Assembly (NCBI GenBank): GCA_963695975.1
Contig: CAVOIB010000010.1
Location: 492,446 to 556,445, forward strand
Length of the DNA stretch: 64,000 nt
DNA from: JBBQVZ01 sp963695975
Lineage (GTDB): Bacteria > Actinomycetota > UBA4738 > HRBIN12
Direction: 5' to 3'
Part shown: piece after piece, positions 41,094 to 49,713 of the stretch
How the letters are laid out: each line of letters opens with the position of its first letter
Position numbering within the stretch: the first letter of the stretch is position 1
Program-made: the position numbers and the translations under genes
The notes under the pieces: model-generated
Databases searched by the model: none
The model's input: the letters and a program-made list of their open reading frames with translations, nothing else
Told to the model about the DNA's origin: nothing

Positions 41094-41759
41094 ATGCGGA
41101 TCCTGTTGATCGAGGACGACCGCCGCCTTGCCGAACTGCTCGCGAAGCGCCTGCGCGCCGAGGGCCACGACGCGGAGGCGTGCGACAACGGCGTCGACGG
41201 CCTCGACCGGGCCTCGACGGGCGGCTTCGACCTGGCGATCGTCGACGTGATGCTGCCGGGACTCGACGGCTTCTCGCTGACGTCGACGCTTCGGTCGCAG
41301 GGCTCCGCGCTCCCGGTGCTGATGCTCACGGCTCGCGACGCCGTCGACGATCGCGTGACCGGGCTCCGAGCCGGCGCCGACGACTACCTGGTCAAGCCGT
41401 TCGCGTTCGTCGAGCTTCTGGCCCGCGTGGACGCACTCACGCGCCGGACGGGAGCCGCCGTCGGGGGCGCGAAGCTCGTCCAGGGGGCCGTGGTCCTGGA
41501 TCCGTCGGCACGGCGCGTCGCCGTCGACGGCCGTGATGTCGAGCTGACCGCCAAGGAGTTCGACCTCCTCCGGTGCTTGATGGAGCACGCCGGCCGGGTC
41601 CTGTCGCGGACCGAGCTGAAGGAGCTCGTGTGGGACTTCTCGTTCGACGCGCAGACGAAGGTCGTCGACCTCTACGTGCACTACCTCCGCAAGAAGCTCG
41701 GGGACGAGGGCGACATCATCCAGACCGTGCGCGGCGTGGGCTACGTCGTGGGCCGCTGA
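41094..41759 (+). CDS. OmpR-family response regulator
   Basis: Protein of 221 residues. Receiver domain 1-120 with acidic pair EDDR, phospho-acceptor Asp in IVDVMLPGLDG (about residue 51) and Lys in DYLVKPFAF; C-terminal winged helix (140-220) with ELTAKEFDLLRCL and VVDLYVHYLRKKLG. The stop overlaps the ATG of the histidine kinase by one base (TGATG), so the two are co-translated partners. Confidence 0.95.
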   Translation: MRILLIEDDRRLAELLAKRLRAEGHDAEACDNGVDGLDRASTGGFDLAIVDVMLPGLDGFSLTSTLRSQGSALPVLMLTARDAVDDRVTGLRAGADDYLVKPFAFVELLARVDALTRRTGAAVGGAKLVQGAVVLDPSARRVAVDGRDVELTAKEFDLLRCLMEHAGRVLSRTELKELVWDFSFDAQTKVVDLYVHYLRKKLGDEGDIIQTVRGVGYVVGR

Positions 41760-42952
41760 TGTTCCGCTCGCTGCGCTCGCGGCTCGCGCTGTCGCATGCG
41801 GTGGTCCTCGCCGTGATCCTGCTGCTGCTCGGGTTCTGGCTCCAGCTGCTGCTGGCGCGAACGCTCGACCGGAGCGCCACGGACGATCTGCGCGCGCAGG
41901 CGAACGGGCAGGTCGAGCACATCGCAGAATCGGGACAGGTCCGCCCGCCGGTCGACTCCGATGTCCCCTCCGCCGCGTCGGTGCAGATGGCCATCTTCAG
42001 CGCACCCGACGGGGCGCTCGTCGGCGAGCCGACCGAGACGCCCGCGTGGCTGAAGACGTACACGAACCCGGTGACCGACCTCACCGTCGCCGGCGAACCC
42101 GTACGGGTCGTGACGGTGCCGGTGGTCGTGGACGGGACCACCGTCGCATGGGTCGCGGCGGGCCGCTCGTTGGCGGCGGAGGACCGGCTCCTGCACCAGG
42201 TCAGGCTGTTGTTCCTCGTGGGCGGGGTGGTCGCGATCGTCGCCAGCATGGCGGCGGGCTGGTGGCTCGCCGGCCGGGCCGTGCGCCCGGTCGAACGCGC
42301 GTATGAAGCGCAGGCGGGCTTCGCCGCCGACGCCTCGCACGAGCTGCGCACGCCGCTCGCGTTCATCCGCTCCGGCGTGGAGGTGCTGGCGGAACGCGAC
42401 CCGGCGCTGGGACGCGACGTGCTCGCCGACGTCGACTACCTGACGGGGCTCACCCAGCGCCTCCTCTCGATGGCACGGGCGGAGCGGGGCACGGTTTCCC
42501 TGGAACGCGGGCCGATCGACGTCGGCTCGATCTGCCGTTCGGCCGCTCGCCGGAGCGAGGTCGCGCACGCCGACCGGCTCGCCCAAACGGGCCCCGGCGA
42601 TCTGGTGGCCCTCGGAGACCGCGTCGCGCTGGAGGCCGCTCTCGACGCCGTGCTCGAGAACGTGCACGAACATGGAGGCGGAGCGGCCGAGCTGACGTGG
42701 ACCGGATCGGACGACGAGGCCGTGGTGAGCCTCGTGGACCACGGGCCGGGCCTGCCGCCCGAGCTGGCGGATCGCGCGTTCGAGCGGTTCTTCCGCGCCG
42801 ACCCGTCCCGCGCCCGCGATACCGGCGGCGCCGGGCTCGGCCTCTCGCTCGCGCGCACCTTGGTCGAGGCCCAGGGCGGCAAGATGTGGGTCGAGGAGAC
42901 ACCCGGTGGCGGCCTGACCGCCAAGATCGCGCTCCCGCTCGCGCGCCGCTAG
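41759..42952 (+). CDS. sensor histidine kinase
   Basis: Membrane kinase of 397 residues: helix about 10-33, extracytoplasmic domain about 34-140, helix about 147-168, then directly RPVERAYEAQAGFAADASHELRTPL with the phospho-His. The usual HAMP linker is shortened to a few residues. ATPase domain with N-box residues in LENVHEHGG (unusual), DHGPGLPPELA and GGAGLGLSL. Cognate of the preceding response regulator. The signal is not known. Confidence 0.93.
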   Translation: MFRSLRSRLALSHAVVLAVILLLLGFWLQLLLARTLDRSATDDLRAQANGQVEHIAESGQVRPPVDSDVPSAASVQMAIFSAPDGALVGEPTETPAWLKTYTNPVTDLTVAGEPVRVVTVPVVVDGTTVAWVAAGRSLAAEDRLLHQVRLLFLVGGVVAIVASMAAGWWLAGRAVRPVERAYEAQAGFAADASHELRTPLAFIRSGVEVLAERDPALGRDVLADVDYLTGLTQRLLSMARAERGTVSLERGPIDVGSICRSAARRSEVAHADRLAQTGPGDLVALGDRVALEAALDAVLENVHEHGGGAAELTWTGSDDEAVVSLVDHGPGLPPELADRAFERFFRADPSRARDTGGAGLGLSLARTLVEAQGGKMWVEETPGGGLTAKIALPLARR

Positions 42953-42976
42953 TCGCCGCGAGGCATACTCGCCATC

Positions 42977-44812
42977 GTGGATGTGGCGACGTTCCTCTCG
43001 CGGCACCCGCCGTTCGATGCGCTGTCGCCCGAGGCGCTCGCGGCGGCGACCGCGGCGGTGCAGATCGAGCATTTCGCCGCAGGCAGCACGATCCTGGAGG
43101 AATCCGGAGAGCCGTCGAAGTTCCTCTACGTGATCCGCAAGGGAGCGGTGGAGCTCCTCTCCAAAGGACAGCTGTACGACCTCCTCGGCGAGGGCGACGT
43201 GTTCGGCGAATTCTCGCTGCTCGACGGCGCGAGCCCGACCTCGACGGTGCGCGCCCACGAGGACACGCTCTGCTATCTGATCGGCGCCGACGTGGCCGAT
43301 CAGATCTTGGGCACGTCCGCCGGACGCCTGTTCGTCCTGGGGGCGATGCGGGAGCGCGTCGCCGCGGGATACGAGGTGGCGGCAACGCCGCCCGGCGCTC
43401 CCTACCGGCCGATCGGCCACCTCGTTCGTCGCGGTCCGGTCACCGCGGATGCGGGCATGACGATCGCCGAGGCCGCCGAGCGGATGACGGCCGAGCGGGT
43501 CTCGTGCCTGCTCGTCCCGACGGCGCAGGGGTGGGGCATCGTCACCGACCGAGACCTCCGCTCTCGGGTCCTCGCGAGCAGACGCGACCCCGCGGGCCCG
43601 GTCGAGGAGATCGCGACGCTTCCCGTCAAGACCTACCCGCACGATGCGATCGTGGGCGAGGTCCTGCTCGCGATGTTCGCCGAAGGGGTGCACCACTTCC
43701 CCGTCACGGACGCGGCGGGCGAGATCGTCGGCGTGGTGACCACCACGGATCTGATGGACATCGGCCGACACACGCCGTTCGCGATCCGCAGCGGCATCGA
43801 GCGGGCACGCACGCGGGAAGAGGCGATCCTCGCCGGGAGGGACCTGACCGAGGTGGTCAGTGCGCTCGTCGATGCGAGTGCCGACCCCATCGGTATCGGC
43901 CGGGTCGTGGCGCTCGTCGTGGATGCGCTCACGATCAAGCTGCTGGACCTCGGCATGGAGCGGTACGGCGAGCCCCCGGTGCCGTGGGCGTGGCTCGCGC
44001 TCGGGAGCGCCGCCCGCCACGAGCAGGCCCTGCACACCGACCAGGACCACGCCCTCGCCTACGACCCGGAGGGCCGCTCAGCGGATGAGCTCGATCCGTC
44101 GTTCGGCGAGCTGGCGGGATACGTCACGTCCGGTCTCGAGGAGGCCGGTATCCCCCGGTGCAAGGGGAACGTGATGGCGTCGAACCAGGCGATGCGCCGC
44201 TCGGTCGATGACTGGGTGACCGCGTTCCGTGGATGGATGGGTGACCTGAGCCGAACCGGGAGCATCTACTCGTCGATCGTGTACGACTTCCGCCGGGTGG
44301 CGGGCCCGCTCGACGTGGAGCCGGTGCTCGAGCAGGTGGTCGCGGAGGCCCGCGGCGAGAGCTCGTTCCTGCGCCATCTCGCTCGCCGAGCGCTCGACGA
44401 TCGCCCGCCCACCGGCTTCATGCGCGACCTCGTGGTCCAACGGAAGGGTGATCACGTGGGGCGCCTCGACGTGAAGCACGGCGGCATCACGATCATCGGC
44501 AACCTGGCCCGTGCGCAGGCCGTTCGGGCCGGCGTCGTAGCGACGGGGACGCTCGATCGCCTCCGCGGTGCCGAGGCGGCCGGCGTGCTCGAGGCCGACG
44601 TCGCGCGCGAGCTGCGAGAGGCGTTCCGGTTCCTGTGGGAGGTTCGCCTGCGACATCAGGTGGATCAGGTGCGCGCCGGCGAGCCGCCCGACGACTTCGT
44701 GGATCCTTCGACGCTCGGCCCGGTGACGCGACGCGGTCTGAAGGAGGCGTTCCACGTGATCGCGCGCGTGCAACGCGCGCTCGCGACGGAGCTCGGGGTG
44801 CGGGCGCCGTAG
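42977..44812 (+). CDS. cNMP-binding, CBS-pair, DUF294 nucleotidyltransferase-like protein
   Basis: Protein of 611 residues with four parts: cyclic-nucleotide-binding domain (about 1-125; EGDVFGEFSLLDG), two CBS domains (about 145-275), a DUF294 nucleotidyltransferase-like domain with GSAARHEQALHTDQDHAL near residue 343, and an all-helical C-terminal domain. Resembles proteins that gate signalling by adenylate/cNMP level. The GTG start lies 24 bases after the histidine-kinase stop, so it probably belongs to that operon. The catalytic role is unproven. Confidence 0.88.
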   Translation: MDVATFLSRHPPFDALSPEALAAATAAVQIEHFAAGSTILEESGEPSKFLYVIRKGAVELLSKGQLYDLLGEGDVFGEFSLLDGASPTSTVRAHEDTLCYLIGADVADQILGTSAGRLFVLGAMRERVAAGYEVAATPPGAPYRPIGHLVRRGPVTADAGMTIAEAAERMTAERVSCLLVPTAQGWGIVTDRDLRSRVLASRRDPAGPVEEIATLPVKTYPHDAIVGEVLLAMFAEGVHHFPVTDAAGEIVGVVTTTDLMDIGRHTPFAIRSGIERARTREEAILAGRDLTEVVSALVDASADPIGIGRVVALVVDALTIKLLDLGMERYGEPPVPWAWLALGSAARHEQALHTDQDHALAYDPEGRSADELDPSFGELAGYVTSGLEEAGIPRCKGNVMASNQAMRRSVDDWVTAFRGWMGDLSRTGSIYSSIVYDFRRVAGPLDVEPVLEQVVAEARGESSFLRHLARRALDDRPPTGFMRDLVVQRKGDHVGRLDVKHGGITIIGNLARAQAVRAGVVATGTLDRLRGAEAAGVLEADVARELREAFRFLWEVRLRHQVDQVRAGEPPDDFVDPSTLGPVTRRGLKEAFHVIARVQRALATELGVRAP

Positions 44813-44816
44813 GCGT

Positions 44817-45593
44817 CTACAGCGGGTCGGTGCCCATCGCGTGGAACCCGCCGTCCACGTGGATCAGTTCCCCGGTGATCCCCGCCGACAGATCGGAGAA
44901 CAGGAGCGCGATCGCCTGCCCGACCGGCGTCGGGTCGCTGATATCCCAGCCGAGCGGAGCGCGACGGTCCCAGGCGTCGGCGATCCGCTCGAACCCGGGG
45001 ATCCCCTTGCCGGCGATCGTCTTGAGCGGCCCGGCGCTCACCGTGTTCACCCGGATCTTCTTGGGGCCAAGGTCGCGTGCCAGGTAGCGGGAGACGGACT
45101 CGAGGCCGGCCTTCGCCACGCCCATCCAGTCGTAGACCGGCCACGCGACCCGGCCGTCGAAGTCGAGCGAGACGATGGAAGCGCCGTTCGCCTCCATCAG
45201 CGGGAGCAGGCCGACCGCGATCGCCTTCAGCGAGAACGCGCTCGTCCGGATCGCGGTCGCGACGCTCTCCCACGGCGTGTTCAAGAAGTTGCCGCCCAGC
45301 GCATCCTGCGGTGCGAACGCGATCGCGTGGAGGAAGCCGTCGACCGTGCCCCACCGAGCGGCGAGCTCCTCGCGAAGCGCGTCGATGTGCGCCGGGTCGT
45401 TCGCGTCCATCTCGAGGACGTCCGGCGGATCCGGGAGCCGCTTGGCCACCTTCTCGGTCACGCTCGTCGCGCGGCCGAAGCTCGTCAGCACGATCTGCGC
45501 GCCCTGCTCCTGACACGCCTTCGCCGCGGCGAACGCGATGGACTGGGGCGTCAACACCCCGGTGATCACCAGCCGTTTGTTCTCGAGCAGCAC
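44817..45593 (-). CDS. fabI: enoyl-[acyl-carrier-protein] reductase, InhA-like
   Basis: NADH-dependent last step of each fatty-acid elongation round. 258 residues, SDR fold. LVITGVLTPQSIAFAAAK (FabI-type cofactor loop), IAFAPQDALGG, and catalytic Tyr-x6-Lys in VYDWMGVAKAG near residue 150. Several stretches follow InhA of mycobacteria closely (YNWMTVAKSALESVNRFVA in InhA, from memory). The GTG at 45593 follows AAGGAG. It stands 10 bases from the DUF4333 gene stop. Confidence 0.93.
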   Translation of the reverse strand: MLLENKRLVITGVLTPQSIAFAAAKACQEQGAQIVLTSFGRATSVTEKVAKRLPDPPDVLEMDANDPAHIDALREELAARWGTVDGFLHAIAFAPQDALGGNFLNTPWESVATAIRTSAFSLKAIAVGLLPLMEANGASIVSLDFDGRVAWPVYDWMGVAKAGLESVSRYLARDLGPKKIRVNTVSAGPLKTIAGKGIPGFERIADAWDRRAPLGWDISDPTPVGQAIALLFSDLSAGITGELIHVDGGFHAMGTDPL

Positions 45594-45603
45594 GCGGGAC
45601 TCC

Positions 45604-45915
45604 TTACGGCGAGGGCGACGCGGAGGCGGAGGCGTCGACGACCTTCCAGGACACGTTGCCGCTGTCGTCCCTCTGCGTCACCTCGATCGTGATCGTGTCC
45701 CCGTTCGGCAACGTCGCGGTACAGTCGAACGTCGCGCCCGTCTCGGCCTTCACGTCGCTCGGACAGTCCACCGTGATCCCGGTCGTGTCGAGCTGCGAGT
45801 TCAGCTGCTCCGCGAGCTGCGGCTCCAGTTCGTCGATCTTGAGGGTCTTGCTGCACGCGGCGGCCGCCATCGCGAGGACGAACACGAGCGCGATGCGCGC
45901 GGCGCGGGAACGCAT
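45604..45915 (-). CDS. DUF4333-like lipoprotein
   Basis: Protein of 103 residues. Signal peptide with lipobox ending AAAAC (Cys 21), then ITVDCPSDVKAETGATFDCTATLPNG, which is the DUF4333 pattern with two cysteines that could pair, and a Ser/Ala-rich tail. Actinobacterial cell-surface lipoprotein of unknown function, found mostly in mycobacteria and relatives. Immediately upstream of fabI and possibly co-transcribed. Confidence 0.82.
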   Translation of the reverse strand: MRSRAARIALVFVLAMAAAACSKTLKIDELEPQLAEQLNSQLDTTGITVDCPSDVKAETGATFDCTATLPNGDTITIEVTQRDDSGNVSWKVVDASASASPSP

Positions 45916-45986
45916 GGATCCGGTGTCCTCCTTGGCTCGGGGTGGCCGAAGGGTATCCAGGGCCGATGGCAGGGTCAAACCGCCGG

Positions 45987-47261
45987 TCAGCTCGCCTTGG
46001 CGAGCGACACCGTCCGGACGCCCCAGGTTCCCGCGGCGTCTGACGGAACGAACGCGATCGTGTTCGTCTGACCGTCCACCAACTGCTCGTCGGGGATCAG
46101 GAGCTGCCGGAGCCCGCTCCAATCGCCGTCGGGTCCGACGTCCACGGTCGCGCGCGCCACCCAGTTCACGTAGATCGTGATCTCGCCCGCCTGCGCGTCG
46201 AACGCGTCGTACGACAAGGTCCGATCCCCCACGAACCCACCGACCGTGTACACGACGCCCGTCCCGTGGGTCGTGTCGATGCCGGGGATGTTGCCGAGCG
46301 GCTGGTCGCCGAGCGGGACCGGCAAGGCCGGGGTCTCCACCGGGTTCGCCGGGATCTGTTGCAGTGCCGTCCATTCCGGACCATGCACGCCGGTGTAGGT
46401 GTAGTAGCTCCCGCCGACGATCCCGCGCTCACGGAGCGCGTGCACGAACGCGTCGGCCTGCTCCAGGCTCGCCTCCTGCGCGATGCCGCCGATCACGTGG
46501 ATCGGCACCTGATCGCTGCCGACCTCCCGCCGGACGATCTTGATGTTCTGCTCGATGTACCAGTGGGTGCTTTCGCCCGTCGGGTGGTGCCACGTGAAGT
46601 ACGACATCGGCATGATGGTGTCGTAGACGGCGGCGAGCTCCGCGTACGGGAAGCTCGGCCAATACTGCTTGTGCACGACCATCCCGCGAGGAGACGGGAT
46701 GATCGCACCGAGCGGATAGGAGGCTCCGGCGAAGGCCCGCAGCCGCGACGAGATGCTGATGAGTCGCGTCGTTCGAAGCGACGCGTCGGCGACATCGGGC
46801 GCCTCGATGTCCAGCGCATACCCGTCGAAGCGGTTCCCCGCATCGGTCGTGAACCGGATCGCGGCCTTCGAACGCTTGAGGTCGAGGGCCGGATCGACGA
46901 ACCCGGGCAGGTACCAGGCCACGATCTGCATGTCGTTCGCGTGCGCGGCATCGACGAACGCCGCGACGCCGGGCTTGTCCACGAACGGGAACGGCCTGTG
47001 GAAGTTCGAGGTCTCGAGGTACAGGGTCCGGACCCCGTGTGCCGCCATATCGGTGACGGCGGCTCCCGGATCCGCCCAGGCGGCGTCGTCGTAGAGATCG
47101 ATCCACAGACCCATCCCCTGGAACGGGGCGACGCTCGGGTTGGGTCGCAGGCGCGGCGGAACCGGCCCACCCCGGCCGTCGGCGGAGATGAGCAGCGTGA
47201 CGATGATCGCCGCGGACGCGACGGGCACGATGAGGCGGGGGAAGACCCGGCCAAGATTCAT
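45987..47261 (-). CDS. secreted TIM-barrel-like protein of unknown activity
   Basis: Protein of 424 residues: N-terminal membrane/signal helix (LIVPVASAAIIVTLLISADG), then a barrel-like domain (GMGLWIDLYDDAAWADP, HGVRTLYLETSNF, IVAWYLPGFVDP, GYALDIEAPDVADAS, YDTIMPMSYFTWHH) resembling glycoside-hydrolase-like folds. D in YALDIEAPD and the acidic residues nearby could be catalytic, but no family is proven. A C-terminal beta domain follows (EITIYVNWVARATV). Start at 47261 by signal-peptide position. Confidence 0.7.
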   Translation of the reverse strand: MNLGRVFPRLIVPVASAAIIVTLLISADGRGGPVPPRLRPNPSVAPFQGMGLWIDLYDDAAWADPGAAVTDMAAHGVRTLYLETSNFHRPFPFVDKPGVAAFVDAAHANDMQIVAWYLPGFVDPALDLKRSKAAIRFTTDAGNRFDGYALDIEAPDVADASLRTTRLISISSRLRAFAGASYPLGAIIPSPRGMVVHKQYWPSFPYAELAAVYDTIMPMSYFTWHHPTGESTHWYIEQNIKIVRREVGSDQVPIHVIGGIAQEASLEQADAFVHALRERGIVGGSYYTYTGVHGPEWTALQQIPANPVETPALPVPLGDQPLGNIPGIDTTHGTGVVYTVGGFVGDRTLSYDAFDAQAGEITIYVNWVARATVDVGPDGDWSGLRQLLIPDEQLVDGQTNTIAFVPSDAAGTWGVRTVSLAKAS

Positions 47262-47311
47262 CCCTTCCAGGGTACGCTGACCCCTCACCAACCACGGGGA
47301 GCCTGGGGACC

Positions 47312-48955
47312 ATGGACGACAACGAACGGGCACGGTCGCTCGCCGACCGGTATTGGAACGGGTTGCTCGAGATCGAACCCGTCCTCGGCACCGTCGTCGG
47401 CGACGAACGCTACGACGACCGGCTGTCGGACCCGAGCGAAGCGGGAAGGGCGGCCGCCGAGACGCTGAACCGCTCCGCGCTCGACGAGCTCTCCGCGATC
47501 GATCGTGAGCATCTCGACGACACGATGCGTGGGACCCTCGACGTGCTGGAGGCATGTGCGCGCCGTTGGGTGGCGGAGCTGGAACAGCGCACCGACATGC
47601 TGGGCGCGGCCGCCCATTTCTGGGGTCCCGTGACCGCGCTCGCCGAGGTCGCGTCGATGCAGGCGGTCGCGACGCCCGAACAGCTCGAGCGCTACGAGCG
47701 GCGGCTGCGGGCGTTCCCGGCGTTCCTGGAGGCCTGGGCCGAGGTGGCGCGCGAGGGCGTCGACGCGGGCGTTACGTCCCCCCGCGTCGTCGCGGAACGA
47801 TCGGTCGCGCAGCTCGACCGACTGCTCGCGCTCGACCCGACCGATTCGCCGGCCTCGGTCCCGCTCGGCGACCGCGCGGAGGATCGCGAGCGCATCGCGA
47901 CCGTGGTCCGCGACGTCGTGAACCCGGCGCTCGCCCGGTACCGAGATGCCCTGCGCGACTACCTCCCCCACTCCACGGAAACGATCGGCGTCTCGGCCCT
48001 CCCCGGCGGCGAGGGCATCTACGCGTCGGCGATCCTGTCGTGGACGACCCTCCCGCTGGAGGCGAAGGAGGCCCACGAACTCGGCCTGGAGCGGTACGCG
48101 GCGATCCAGTCCGAGCGCGCGGAGATCGCGGGTCGGCTCGGATACGCGAGCGCCGAGGACGCGCTCGAGGCGCACCAGGCGAGCGGCGCGAACACCGCGG
48201 CGTCGCGAGAGGAGATGCTCGCACTCGCGAGGGACCAGGTCGAGCGCAGCTGGGCGGCGGCGCCCGCGTTCTTCGGACGACTGCCCGATGACAACTGCGA
48301 CGTGCGGCCCGTCGAGGAGTACCGGGAACACGACACGCCGCTCGGCTTCTACAACCCGCCGACCGAGGACGGATCTCGGCGTGGTGCGTACTACATCAAC
48401 ACCTCGGATCTGGAAGGCCGTCCGCTGCACCACGTGGCGAGCCTCACCTATCACGAGGCGAACCCCGGCCATCACTTCCAGATCTCGCTCGAGCAGCAGA
48501 TGACGGATCGTCCGGCGCTCCGGCGGTTCGGGGGGATCCTCGCCGGCAGCGCGTTCTGCGAGGGATGGGGTCTGTACAGCGAACGCCTCGCCGACGAGAT
48601 GGGCCTGTACGTGGACGACTGGGAGCGGTTGGGCATGCTCGAGGCGCAGGGCCTGCGGGCCGGCCGCCTGGTGACCGACACGGGGATCCATGCGTTCGGC
48701 TGGACGCGGGAACGGGCGGTCACGACGCTCGAGGGGATCGGCGTACCGAGCGTGGACGCCGAGATCGAGATCGACCGCTACATCTCGCTCCCAGGGCAGG
48801 CGCTCGCGTACATGATCGGCATGATCGAGATCGACCGCGCTCGAGCATCGGCGGCCGAACGTGGAGGCTCGGCGTTCTCGCTCCGCGACTTCCACGACCG
48901 GGTGCTCGCGCTCGGGCAGCTCCCGCTGCCGGCGTTCCGCCGCGAGATGGGCTGA
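47312..48955 (+). CDS. DUF885-family protein
   Basis: Large all-helical protein of 547 residues with the DUF885 metal motif LTYHEANPGHHFQISLEQQ near residue 390, and EGWGLYSERLADEMGLY near residue 425. DUF885 members are thought to be metallo-carboxypeptidase-like hydrolases. No signal peptide, so cytoplasmic. GGGGAGCCTGGGG precedes the ATG. It is convergent-adjacent to nothing and transcribed alone. Confidence 0.88.
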   Translation: MDDNERARSLADRYWNGLLEIEPVLGTVVGDERYDDRLSDPSEAGRAAAETLNRSALDELSAIDREHLDDTMRGTLDVLEACARRWVAELEQRTDMLGAAAHFWGPVTALAEVASMQAVATPEQLERYERRLRAFPAFLEAWAEVAREGVDAGVTSPRVVAERSVAQLDRLLALDPTDSPASVPLGDRAEDRERIATVVRDVVNPALARYRDALRDYLPHSTETIGVSALPGGEGIYASAILSWTTLPLEAKEAHELGLERYAAIQSERAEIAGRLGYASAEDALEAHQASGANTAASREEMLALARDQVERSWAAAPAFFGRLPDDNCDVRPVEEYREHDTPLGFYNPPTEDGSRRGAYYINTSDLEGRPLHHVASLTYHEANPGHHFQISLEQQMTDRPALRRFGGILAGSAFCEGWGLYSERLADEMGLYVDDWERLGMLEAQGLRAGRLVTDTGIHAFGWTRERAVTTLEGIGVPSVDAEIEIDRYISLPGQALAYMIGMIEIDRARASAAERGGSAFSLRDFHDRVLALGQLPLPAFRREMG

Positions 48956-49023
48956 CGCGCCTCCCACGCCGCGCCGAAGGTCGCGCCTAGACTCGGCGCG
49001 TTACCAGACTCGGGAGGTCAACC

Positions 49024-49713
49024 ATGCTGAACGTCGACATCCAGTTCAGTCCGTCGTTCGCGATGGCAACCGTGAAGATGAACCAAGGCGAGTCGCTCCA
49101 GGCGGAGGCCGGCGCCATGACCGGCATGTCCGGCGGGGTCGAGATCGCCACCAAAGCCCAGGGCGGCATCCTGGGTGGACTGAAGCGATCGGTCCTGGGC
49201 GGCGAGACGTTCTTCATCAACACGTTCACCGCGAGCGAGGGCGCCGGCGAGGTGATCGTCGCTCCCCCATTGCCCGGGGACATCATGCACCTGCCCGTCG
49301 ACGGTCAGCACGCGATCATGGTCCAGTCGGGCTCATGGCTCGCGGGAGAGGCCGCGGTCGCGGTCGACACGAAGTGGAGCGGGGCGAAGACGTTCTTCAG
49401 CGGCGAGGGCCTGTTCCTGCTGCGCTGCAGCGGCCAGGGCGACATGCTGGTCGCGAGCTACGGCGCGATCTTCGAACGCGACCTGGGCGCCGGCCAGTCC
49501 TACAAGGTGGACACGGGCCATATCGTCGCGTTCGAGGAGGGCGTCGGCTATCAGGTGAACAAGGTGGGCGGCTGGAAATCCACGTTCCTCTCGGGCGAGG
49601 GATTGGTCGCCACGTTCACCGGGCCGGGCAAGGTCTGGCAACAGAGCCGGAGCCCGCAGGATCTGATCGGCTGGCTGACGCCGCGGCTCCCGTCCTCGCG
49701 CAGCGGCAGCTAG
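49024..49713 (+). CDS. AIM24/TIGR00266-family protein
   Basis: Protein of 229 residues made of repeated short beta hairpins: ESLQAEAGAMTGMSGGVEI, GGILGGLKRSVLGGETFFINTF, SWLAGEAAVAVDTKW, FFSGEGLFLLRCSGQGDMLV, GGWKSTFLSGEGLVATFTGPGKVW, and the C-terminal tail GSG-like. Matches TIGR00266 (AIM24) family. Function in bacteria unknown. Ribosome-binding site GGGAGG six bases before the ATG. The 3' end overlaps the tail of the minus-strand cyclase fusion frame. Confidence 0.88.
   Translation: MLNVDIQFSPSFAMATVKMNQGESLQAEAGAMTGMSGGVEIATKAQGGILGGLKRSVLGGETFFINTFTASEGAGEVIVAPPLPGDIMHLPVDGQHAIMVQSGSWLAGEAAVAVDTKWSGAKTFFSGEGLFLLRCSGQGDMLVASYGAIFERDLGAGQSYKVDTGHIVAFEEGVGYQVNKVGGWKSTFLSGEGLVATFTGPGKVWQQSRSPQDLIGWLTPRLPSSRSGS

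Noticed and set aside
38759..41329. 856-residue minus-strand frame as one gene
   Set aside because: Only its last 389 residues match a family (AlkZ-like). The earlier part runs through selD in another frame.
41741..44050. 769-residue minus-strand frame opposite the kinase and DUF294 genes
   Set aside because: Antisense of well-supported genes, low-complexity charged composition, no motifs.
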